DNA from: DATLCI01 sp035526435 | Lineage (GTDB): Bacteria > Acidobacteriota > Terriglobia > Terriglobales > Acidobacteriaceae | Direction: 5' to 3' | Length of the DNA stretch: 15,864 nucleotides | Assembly (NCBI GenBank): GCA_035526435.1 | Contig: DATLCI010000228.1 | Coordinates: 1 to 15,864, forward strand | In this document: in pieces, positions 8,149 to 13,081 of the stretch | Layout of the letters: every line of letters begins with the position of its first letter | How positions within the stretch are numbered: position 1 is the first letter of the stretch | The notes under the pieces: model-generated | Seen by the model: only the letters and a program-made list of their open reading frames with translations | Database searches by the model: none | Told to the model about the DNA's origin: nothing | Position numbers and translations under genes: made by a program

Positions 8149-9735
8149 ATGGCTACCGCCGAGCTCAGCACCCCCACCGCTGTCCGCGCTACTTTCCGCA
8201 ATGAGCCTTTTATTGATTTCACTCGTGAAGACAACGCCCGCGCGATGCGTGCGGCCATCGCCAAGGTCCGGTCCGAACTTGGACGCGAGTATGACCTGGT
8301 CATTGGCGGCAAGCTGATCAAGACGGGGGAAAAGATCAAGAGCCTCAATCCGGCCAAGCCTTCAGAAGTGGTTGGGATATTTCAAAAGGCAGGAGCTGAC
8401 CACGCCGAACAAGCCATGCAGGCCGCAATGAAGGCTTTCGAGACGTGGAGCAAAGTCCCGGTGGAAGAGCGCGCTGATCTGCTGTTTCGCGCCAGCGACA
8501 TCATCAAACAGCGCCGCTTAGAGTTCTGCGCCTGGCTGGTATTTGAAGTGGGGAAGAACTGGGGCGAAGCGGATGCCGACATCGCCGAGACCGTCGACTT
8601 CCTGGAATTCTACGCGCGCGAAGCCTTGCGTCTCTCCCAGGCCCAACCCCCCATCCAACTTCCGGGAGAGCGCGGTCAACTGCGTTACATCCCGCTGGGC
8701 GTGGGCGCGGTCATCCCGCCGTGGAATTTCCCTTGCGCCATCATGGCTGGCATGACGACCGCCGCCGTTGTCTGCGGAAATACTGTCATCCTGAAACCGT
8801 CCAGCGATTCGCCCACCATCGCCGCCAAGTTCTTTGAAGTTTTGCAAGAGGCGGGCATGCCGGATGGCGTAGTGAACTTCTGCCCCGGTTCCGGCGCTAC
8901 CTTTGGCAACGCGATCGTTGAACATCCTAAGACCCGTTTCGTGGCCTTCACCGGGTCAAAGGAAGTGGGGCTCGATATCAACGCCCGCGCCGCCCAGCAC
9001 CGCAAAGGACAGATCTGGATCAAGCGCACCGTGCTGGAGATGGGCGGCAAAGATTCCATCATCGTCGATGCTGACGCCAACCTCGACGCCGCGGTCGAAG
9101 GCGTCGCTCAGTCCGCATTCGGTTTCTCCGGACAGAAATGTTCGGCGTGCTCTCGCGCTATCGTGGACGAAAAGATCTATGACGTTTTCGTTCAGCGGCT
9201 CAAAGAACGTGTCGGCAAGATCGGAGTAGGCGACCCGACCGAGAATCGCTCGATGGGTCCCGTCGTGAATGAGTCAGCCATGAAGTCGATCTTGGCTTAC
9301 ATCGAGGCGGGCAAGCAGGAAGGCAGACTGCTTACGGGTGGCAGTGCAGCCAAAGAAGCCGGCGACGGCTATTACATCCAGCCAACCGTCATCGTGGACG
9401 TTGCGCCCACCGGCAAGATCGCGCAGGAAGAGATCTTCGGCCCCGTACTGGCCGTTATCAAGGCCAAGGGTTTTGAAGATGCGCTGGCCATTGCCAACAA
9501 CACGGAATTTGGGCTGACGGGCGCCATCTACACCGGCTCAAAAGAGAAGATTGAGCGGGCTAAGCGCGACTTCCACGTCGGCAACTTGTATATCAACCGC
9601 AAGTGCACCGGCGCTATGGTGGGGGCGCATCCCTTTGGCGGCTTCAATATGTCCGGAACGGACTCCAAGGCGGGCGGACCCGATTACCTGTATCTGTTCA
9701 CCCAGGCCAAGTCCATTGGAGAAAAAATCGGTTAG
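8149..9735 (+). CDS. rocA: L-glutamate gamma-semialdehyde (P5C) dehydrogenase, RocA type
   Basis: A 528-residue cytoplasmic NAD(P)-dependent aldehyde dehydrogenase, the second step of proline (and arginine) breakdown, which oxidises glutamate semialdehyde to glutamate. The length and the N-terminal part NEPFIDFTREDNARAM resemble the stand-alone RocA/PutC group rather than the bifunctional PutA. Catalytic residues are intact: the oxyanion Asn of PPWNFP (N193), the general base Glu in LEMGGKD (E297), and the nucleophile Cys in GFSGQKCSACSR (C331). The cofactor-site segment FTGSKEVG and the C-terminal EEIFGPVLAVI and HPFGGFNMSGTDSKAGG are typical. GGAGA (8138-8142), 6 bases before the ATG, is a good ribosome site. 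No proline dehydrogenase gene lies next to it, so the first-step partner must be elsewhere. Other ALDH subfamilies are possible but less likely. Confidence 0.9.
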   Translation: MATAELSTPTAVRATFRNEPFIDFTREDNARAMRAAIAKVRSELGREYDLVIGGKLIKTGEKIKSLNPAKPSEVVGIFQKAGADHAEQAMQAAMKAFETWSKVPVEERADLLFRASDIIKQRRLEFCAWLVFEVGKNWGEADADIAETVDFLEFYAREALRLSQAQPPIQLPGERGQLRYIPLGVGAVIPPWNFPCAIMAGMTTAAVVCGNTVILKPSSDSPTIAAKFFEVLQEAGMPDGVVNFCPGSGATFGNAIVEHPKTRFVAFTGSKEVGLDINARAAQHRKGQIWIKRTVLEMGGKDSIIVDADANLDAAVEGVAQSAFGFSGQKCSACSRAIVDEKIYDVFVQRLKERVGKIGVGDPTENRSMGPVVNESAMKSILAYIEAGKQEGRLLTGGSAAKEAGDGYYIQPTVIVDVAPTGKIAQEEIFGPVLAVIKAKGFEDALAIANNTEFGLTGAIYTGSKEKIERAKRDFHVGNLYINRKCTGAMVGAHPFGGFNMSGTDSKAGGPDYLYLFTQAKSIGEKIG

Positions 9736-9766
9736 TGCGTGGTTCTGCACTTGCTTGAGTTTTGGC

Positions 9767-9798
9767 AAACGGGAACCGAGAAACGGGAACGAACCGAG
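9767..9798 (+). repeat. Imperfect short tandem repeat
   Basis: AAACGGGAACCGAG (9767-9780) is followed immediately by a second copy, AAACGGGAACGAACCGAG (9781-9798), which differs by a 4-base insertion. It lies just after the dehydrogenase gene and runs into the hairpin at 9791-9813. Confidence 0.6.
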
Positions 9799-9813
9799 GC
9801 GAAGCCTCGGTTT
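9791..9813 (+). terminator. Terminator-like hairpin after the aldehyde dehydrogenase gene
   Basis: AACCGAGGC (9792-9800), loop GAA, GCCTCGGTT (9804-9812): a perfect 9-bp stem, with an extra G-U closing pair possible. It is followed by TTGACTTT, which is only moderately T-rich. It lies 56 bp after the stop codon at 9735, in the right place for an intrinsic terminator. Confidence 0.6.
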
Positions 9814-9880
9814 GACTTTAGCGAAAGCCGTAACGCAGAATAGGCCAGTGGCCGTCTATAGGCCCCGGCACCAGGAAACC

Positions 9881-10255
9881 ATGGCAAAGATCCTTTGCGT
9901 AGATGACGAGCCGAACACCGTAAAGATGAAGTGCGCCATCCTGGAGTCCGCCGGACACCAGGTAACGCCGGCGACCTCTGCCCAGGAAGCCATTGAAAAG
10001 CTTAAGGTTGAAAGCTATGACGCCGTGGTGACGGACTGGCGTCTAGGTGACGCAAATGGCCGGGCGGTGGTGCAGGCCGCCAAGGACCACGCCAACGTTC
10101 CCGTGGTCGTCGTCTCCGGTTACGTGAATGACGCCTTTCAGGCCGCCGAACCCCTCGCTGACCTTTACCTGGAAAAACCCGTGAATCCGGAAGAACTCGT
10201 GACCATCGTCAACGAGCTTCTGCGCACGGGCGAAAAGGCCGCGTCGAAACCGTAG
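9881..10255 (+). CDS. Single-domain response regulator (CheY-like receiver)
   Basis: A 124-residue receiver without an output domain. The acidic pair is D8-D9 (KILCVDDEP), the phospho-acceptor is D52 (VVTDWRLGD), the switch Ser is S79 (VVVSGY) and the invariant Lys is K99 (LEKPV). All key residues are therefore present and it should be phosphorylated by a histidine kinase, none of which lies in the window. The frame is open far upstream to 9551, but that part is antisense-free read-through of the dehydrogenase gene in another frame. The ATG at 9881 is preceded by AGGA about 6 bases away, and the protein begins exactly at the receiver fold. The hairpin at 9791-9813 separates it from the dehydrogenase. 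Its partner and output are unknown; a stand-alone receiver can act in phosphorelay or by protein contact. Confidence 0.9.
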   Translation: MAKILCVDDEPNTVKMKCAILESAGHQVTPATSAQEAIEKLKVESYDAVVTDWRLGDANGRAVVQAAKDHANVPVVVVSGYVNDAFQAAEPLADLYLEKPVNPEELVTIVNELLRTGEKAASKP

Positions 10256-10291
10256 TCTGCACTTTGTTCGAGTCGAAGCCTCCTAAAAATT

Positions 10292-10698
10292 GTGGCGATT
10301 CGTGCAAAACTTATTGTCGTGCCGGTAACGATTATCCTTATTGGCTGGATAGGCGTTAATCGATATTTAGCTCACGTGGCATGTGAGCAACGCGGGCGCG
10401 CCTTGCACGAACGGGTTAAAAGAATCCGGTCCGCTACGTCAACGCGATTGAGGATGGGGCTGCAAGAACCGAGGTTGAGGGCTTCTTCTCGGAGTACCAG
10501 TTACCCCTGTCTTTTGTCGAAACACCTTACATGGGTAAGAAGATTTTCGAGGCGACATCCACGGTTTACATGGAGGGTTGTTCGCCGTTCGGATGTGGAG
10601 CTGATACGGCGCTTATTGGTGTGAAAGTCGCAGTCGACGAGAAAGGTGCTGTGGTTGGACAGCCGAAAGTAGCTTCGATTTACACGAATTGTTTGTAG
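10292..10698 (+). pseudogene. Small membrane-anchored protein split by a one-base frameshift
   Basis: From a GTG at 10292 the frame gives a good N-terminal helix (KLIVVPVTIILIGWIGV) and then CEQRGRALHERVK. After the A4 run at 10418-10421 this frame turns into Arg/Ser-rich junk and ends at 10624. In the -1 frame a clean protein sequence continues from about 10420 (KNPVRYVNAIEDGAARTEVE) to the TAG at 10696-10698, ending VVGQPKVASIYTNCL. One more A in the run would rejoin them into a 135-residue protein with a helix at about 6-22 and an outer domain with three cysteines (two in GCSPFGCG, one near the end). I do not recognise the family. The bases are more AT-rich than those of the neighbours, which may point to transfer. 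It may be a true frameshift, a sequence error, or, less likely, recoding. No canonical slippery heptamer is in frame there. The gene ends 7 bp from the convergent regulator gene. Confidence 0.7.
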
Positions 10699-10705
10699 GT
10701 TTTGC

Positions 10706-11350
10706 CTACCCGCCGACGCCCGTCGCCGACGCCGCTTCCAGCAGGATGCGATGGTGGATGGTAAACAGCGCTAGCTCAAGCCGGTCAGAGACGCCGATCT
10801 TGTCATACACATTGCGCAGATAATTCTTGATGACCTGTTCGGTCGTGCCCAGCCGCGTGGCGATCTCTTTGTTCTTGTACCCCTGCACGATCAACGCCAC
10901 GATCTTTAATTCCTTCGCGGTCAGCCGGTCGCGGACGCGGGCGCCCACCGCATCGCTCTCCTGGACTTCAATCTCGACGACTACGTCTTGCACCCACGTC
11001 TCGCCCTTGGCCACTTTGCGGACGCAATCCACCAACGCCTGCCCGCTTACATTGCGATAGATCACCCCCGGGATACCCTGGTCCCTGAGGTGTTTCACAT
11101 CGTCGTCGGAATCAGCCACGGCAATCAGCCGCGTCTTACTCTTCTTGGCGATTTCATTCAAGTGAGGCAGATCAGCTTTTAGGCTGTCGGCAAAGACCAG
11201 CACGCCGGCGCGGAAATTCGTAAGCGCCATCTCCAGCTTGTCCTTGGAGTCAGCCTGCGCCACGATACGGAAATCATCCTCCACGGCCAGCACTTTCGCT
11301 GCGCCGGCCCGGAAGATCGCCTGATTGTCCGCCAAAATGATCTTTAACAT
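10706..11350 (-). CDS. NarL/LuxR-type response regulator with a degenerate receiver
   Basis: A 214-residue DNA-binding regulator. The start was chosen at ATG 11350 because the fold begins there (MLKIILADNQAIF); the frame stays open to 11398, but that adds only residues overlapping the PilZ gene. In the receiver (1-115) a plausible phospho-acceptor D55 (VFADS) and one acidic residue D8 remain. The second acidic residue is N9, the switch Ser/Thr position reads A79 or D80, and the invariant Lys is replaced by R99 (VIYRNVS), so phosphorylation may be weak or absent. The C-terminal LuxR helix-turn-helix (about 142-200) is well kept: RLTAKELKIVALIVQGY, NKEIATRLGTTEQVIKNYL, YDKIGVSDRLELA. It follows the PilZ gene by 8 bases on the same strand, so the two are surely co-transcribed and likely translationally coupled. 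Target genes are not evident. Confidence 0.87.
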   Translation of the reverse strand: MLKIILADNQAIFRAGAAKVLAVEDDFRIVAQADSKDKLEMALTNFRAGVLVFADSLKADLPHLNEIAKKSKTRLIAVADSDDDVKHLRDQGIPGVIYRNVSGQALVDCVRKVAKGETWVQDVVVEIEVQESDAVGARVRDRLTAKELKIVALIVQGYKNKEIATRLGTTEQVIKNYLRNVYDKIGVSDRLELALFTIHHRILLEAASATGVGG

Positions 11351-11358
11351 GAGTCCCG

Positions 11359-11682
11359 CTACTTTTTCCGCACGAACTTGTATTGATCGATCACGCACGC
11401 CACTCCGGCTTTGCGGTGCTTGGGTTTGCCGGTGTTATTGATGCGGACCACCCGGCCTTTGCAGACGATCTCGACATCCGTATCCGTTCCGGCCACGGAA
11501 GCCGGCAGGGAGATATCGAACTCGATGTTGGTGCCGACTTCCAGGTCGGCATCAGCCTCAATGTAAACCCCCGCCGCGCTGACGTCGGCAGTCTTCGCCG
11601 CTTTGACCTTGACCGTCTTTTTTCCGCGGATAGTAATGGGCAGGGACAACGGAAACCGTTTACCCGTACGCAGCTCTGACAA
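11359..11682 (-). CDS. PilZ-domain protein (predicted c-di-GMP binding)
   Basis: A 107-residue stand-alone PilZ domain. The bipartite ligand motif is present: RxxxR as RTGKR (residues 5-9), and D-x-S-x-x-G as DVSAAG (33-38). The barrel strands GVYIEADADLEVGTNIEFDISLP and KGRVVRINNTGK follow. PilZ proteins bind cyclic di-GMP and alter motility or polysaccharide output. The start is a TTG at 11682, selected by a perfect AGGAGG (11690-11695) with 7-base spacing; no ATG fits. The LuxR-type regulator follows 8 bases downstream. The co-transcribed DNA-binding protein suggests a two-part control unit, where c-di-GMP state could feed transcription, but this is inference. Confidence 0.9.
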   Translation of the reverse strand: MSELRTGKRFPLSLPITIRGKKTVKVKAAKTADVSAAGVYIEADADLEVGTNIEFDISLPASVAGTDTDVEIVCKGRVVRINNTGKPKHRKAGVACVIDQYKFVRKK

Positions 11683-11689
11683 AATGACC

Positions 11690-11695
11690 CCTCCT
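11690..11695 (-). promoter_or_regulatory. Strong ribosome binding site that fixes a TTG start
   Basis: The minus strand reads AGGAGG, then 7 bases, then TTG. This is the consensus site at optimal spacing and it justifies the rare TTG start of the PilZ gene. Confidence 0.85.
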
Positions 11696-11723
11696 GGGGC
11701 AGTTCGTTTTTGGGGGAGCGCAA

Positions 11724-11748
11724 GGGGTTTATATCACGAACAAACCCC
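11724..11748. repeat. Inverted repeat upstream of the PilZ gene
   Basis: GGGGTTT (11724-11730) and AAACCCC (11742-11748) form a 7-bp inverted repeat around an 11-base AT-richer centre, ATATCACGAAC. It sits 42 bp upstream of the PilZ start in the control region, so it could be an operator or part of a hairpin leader. No known regulator motif is recognised. Confidence 0.4.
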
Positions 11749-11774
11749 CTCGTCCTATAGGGAAGGGGGGTAGC

Positions 11775-11802
11775 GCCCGGCGCTCAGTAAAGAGCGCCGG
11801 GC
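11775..11802 (-). terminator. Strong GC hairpin ending the small membrane protein cassette
   Basis: GCCCGGCGCTC (11775-11785), loop AGTAAA, GAGCGCCGGGC (11792-11802): a perfect 11-bp stem. On the minus strand it lies 29 bases after the stop of the third cassette gene and before the PilZ promoter region. No T-tract follows, so it may act with Rho or as an RNA-protecting structure rather than as a classical intrinsic terminator. Confidence 0.55.
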
Positions 11803-11831
11803 TAGCTCAGGCGAACCACCTAGAGCGGCGG

Positions 11832-12098
11832 CTAGCGCAGACGATTCAATTGCTCGCGCACAAAGCGTTTGCTGTCGCGGCGGTCTTTATCGAAGAAGAG
11901 CCCCGCCATCAGGTAGCCCAGACCCAGTCCTAATACTGCCACTGCGCCGGAAGCGGGCGCCATGTACTGGCGAGCGTTGGCATTCACGTCCAAACGCTTC
12001 CGGACGGCCCCGCGCAGGTCTTGGACCGACGCATGTAAGTGCTGGCGCTGTTCCGCCGCACGGCTTTCAAGCAGGTCGATCGGTTGCGGTTTGGTCAT
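11832..12098 (-). CDS. Small membrane protein, third gene of a yqjD-yqjE-yqjK-like cassette
   Basis: An 88-residue protein. The start was chosen at ATG 12098, whose ATGA overlaps the TGA of the preceding gene by 4 bases, with GAGG a few bases upstream; a longer reading from 12125 is less likely. The N-terminal half is helical and charged (ESRAAEQRQHLHASVQDLRG). One transmembrane helix follows at about 48-67 (ASGAVAVLGLGLGYLMAGLF), then a basic tail DKDRRDSKRFVREQLNRLR. The pattern is like YqjK or DUF3618-type proteins, but the match is by architecture and place, not by a distinctive motif. It probably acts at the inner membrane with the two proteins made just before it. Confidence 0.75.
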   Translation of the reverse strand: MTKPQPIDLLESRAAEQRQHLHASVQDLRGAVRKRLDVNANARQYMAPASGAVAVLGLGLGYLMAGLFFDKDRRDSKRFVREQLNRLR

Positions 12099-12511
12099 GA
12101 CGCCCTCGCTTCGTTCTTGATCCATAGTTGGTCCTGTTTCAACACGCGCAAGGTGCGATCCGGAGCCAGCCCTTCCGCCGAAAGTTGCTTACGGCCCATC
12201 CATGCGAGCACTCCGCCCACCAAGCCATAAAAGACGGTGACGGCCAGTGCGCCCATCGCCCAGCGGAATTCTCCGCCGATCAGCGCCGCAGCTAACGCCA
12301 CTAGGCCAAAGCTAAAGACCAGCAAGGCGGCCATCAGAAGTGCCACGCCGGCGGCCACCATGGGCAGCGCGGCCTTCAGTGAGTCCCACTTGTCGATGAG
12401 CTCCGCGCGCAGCAAGTCCACCCGGGTAGAGATGAAGTCGCGCAGCTCGTCTTTGATGTCATACAAGACTTGCTGCAATGATTTTGAGTCACGATAAATA
12501 TGGTCAGCCAC
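12095..12511 (-). CDS. Phage-holin-family (YqjE-like) two-helix membrane protein
   Basis: A 138-residue protein. An N-terminal amphipathic region (SLQQVLYDIKDELRDFISTR, then DLLRAELIDKWDSLK) precedes two membrane helices, at about 50-77 (PMVAAGVALLMAALLVFSF...) and 84-105 (AMGALAVTVFYGLVGGVLAW), ending in a polar tail. This is the layout of the YqjE/holin superfamily III type (DUF1469), which is common outside phages and not evidence of a lysis gene. Its start overlaps the preceding gene's stop by 8 bases (ATGGCTGA), and its own stop overlaps the next gene by 4. The three are clearly one translationally coupled unit. Confidence 0.85.
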   Translation of the reverse strand: MADHIYRDSKSLQQVLYDIKDELRDFISTRVDLLRAELIDKWDSLKAALPMVAAGVALLMAALLVFSFGLVALAAALIGGEFRWAMGALAVTVFYGLVGGVLAWMGRKQLSAEGLAPDRTLRVLKQDQLWIKNEARAS

Positions 12512-12962
12512 GGTTGTTCCTCCATGCGCGGGCGCCGAAGCCGAGGGCCAGTCCGGCCACGCCGGCCGCCGCGATCACGTGCAGCGGGTTCGCTTCGGCA
12601 TATTGTTTAGCGCGCCGCAGTTGCGCTTGCGACTGCGCGCGTACTTGGTCGAATTTAACTTGCGCCATCTCGGTGGAGCGGTCGCGGAAGGTGCAATACA
12701 TCGCATCCAGCGAACTGCGTAGTGAGTCAATGCGGTCCAGCGCACTGTCGCTTGCGTCGCGAACCGTGTTCATGCCCGTTCCGATCGCCCGGCCCACTTG
12801 CGTCGCCACCTCATGGAGCGGGTCGGCCGGCAGTTGACGTTCAGGCTTGGCGCCCATAGTGCGGAACGAAGCCGCACTGGGTGATGCCAGTTGATCGCTC
12901 GGCGAAGATGGGTAAGTTGAGAAGTCCGGTATATCGGAACTGGTGCGAATAGGCGCTCCCAT
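12504..12962 (-). CDS. DUF883/YqjD-ElaB-like membrane-anchored protein
   Basis: A 152-residue protein. Residues 1-50 are Ser/Pro-rich and probably disordered. Residues 55-120 form a long helical region (ATQVGRAIGTGMNTVRDA, RAQSQAQLRRAKQYAEANP). A C-terminal membrane anchor follows at about 125-145 (HVIAAAGVAGLALGFGARAW) with a basic tail. This tail-anchored shape with NP before the helix is typical of the YqjD/ElaB/YgaM group; E. coli YqjD binds ribosomes at the inner membrane in stationary phase, but that role is not shown here. The start ATG at 12962 has a perfect AGGAGG (12969-12974) 6 bases ahead. It heads the three-gene cassette and lies 119 bp after the end of the kinase gene. Confidence 0.85.
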   Translation of the reverse strand: MGAPIRTSSDIPDFSTYPSSPSDQLASPSAASFRTMGAKPERQLPADPLHEVATQVGRAIGTGMNTVRDASDSALDRIDSLRSSLDAMYCTFRDRSTEMAQVKFDQVRAQSQAQLRRAKQYAEANPLHVIAAAGVAGLALGFGARAWRNNRG

Positions 12963-12968
12963 AGTGTT

Positions 12969-12974
12969 CCTCCT
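12969..12974 (-). promoter_or_regulatory. Consensus ribosome binding site of the small membrane protein cassette
   Basis: The minus strand reads AGGAGG, then AACACT, then ATG at 12962. The full-strength site suggests high translation of the cassette. I see no convincing promoter in the rest of the 12963-13081 gap. Confidence 0.8.
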
Positions 12975-13081
12975 GGTATTAAGACTGATGGGCCCGGGGA
13001 CCGAGGCCTACTTAACCAATAGGATGTAAAGCGGAGTTGGAATGTTGACAGGGAACGAAAGACAGTGGGAATGAGCCGAAG

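Noticed and set aside
9551..9880. A long N-terminal extension of the response regulator in the same frame
   Set aside because: It overlaps the end of the dehydrogenase gene in another frame, has Ser/Arg/Pro-rich shadow composition, and the receiver fold begins exactly at the ATG at 9881 with a ribosome site.
10415..10426. Programmed -1 frameshifting at the A-run
   Set aside because: No X-XXY-YYZ heptamer is in the incoming frame and no clear stimulatory stem follows; a simple indel explains it better.
11351..11398. A 16-residue N-terminal extension of the LuxR-type regulator
   Set aside because: It lies inside the PilZ gene and the receiver domain starts at the ATG at 11350.
12095..12511. 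The holin-like gene as evidence of a prophage or lysis system
   Set aside because: No endolysin, integrase or structural phage gene is near, and the YqjE-type family is common in chromosomes outside phages.
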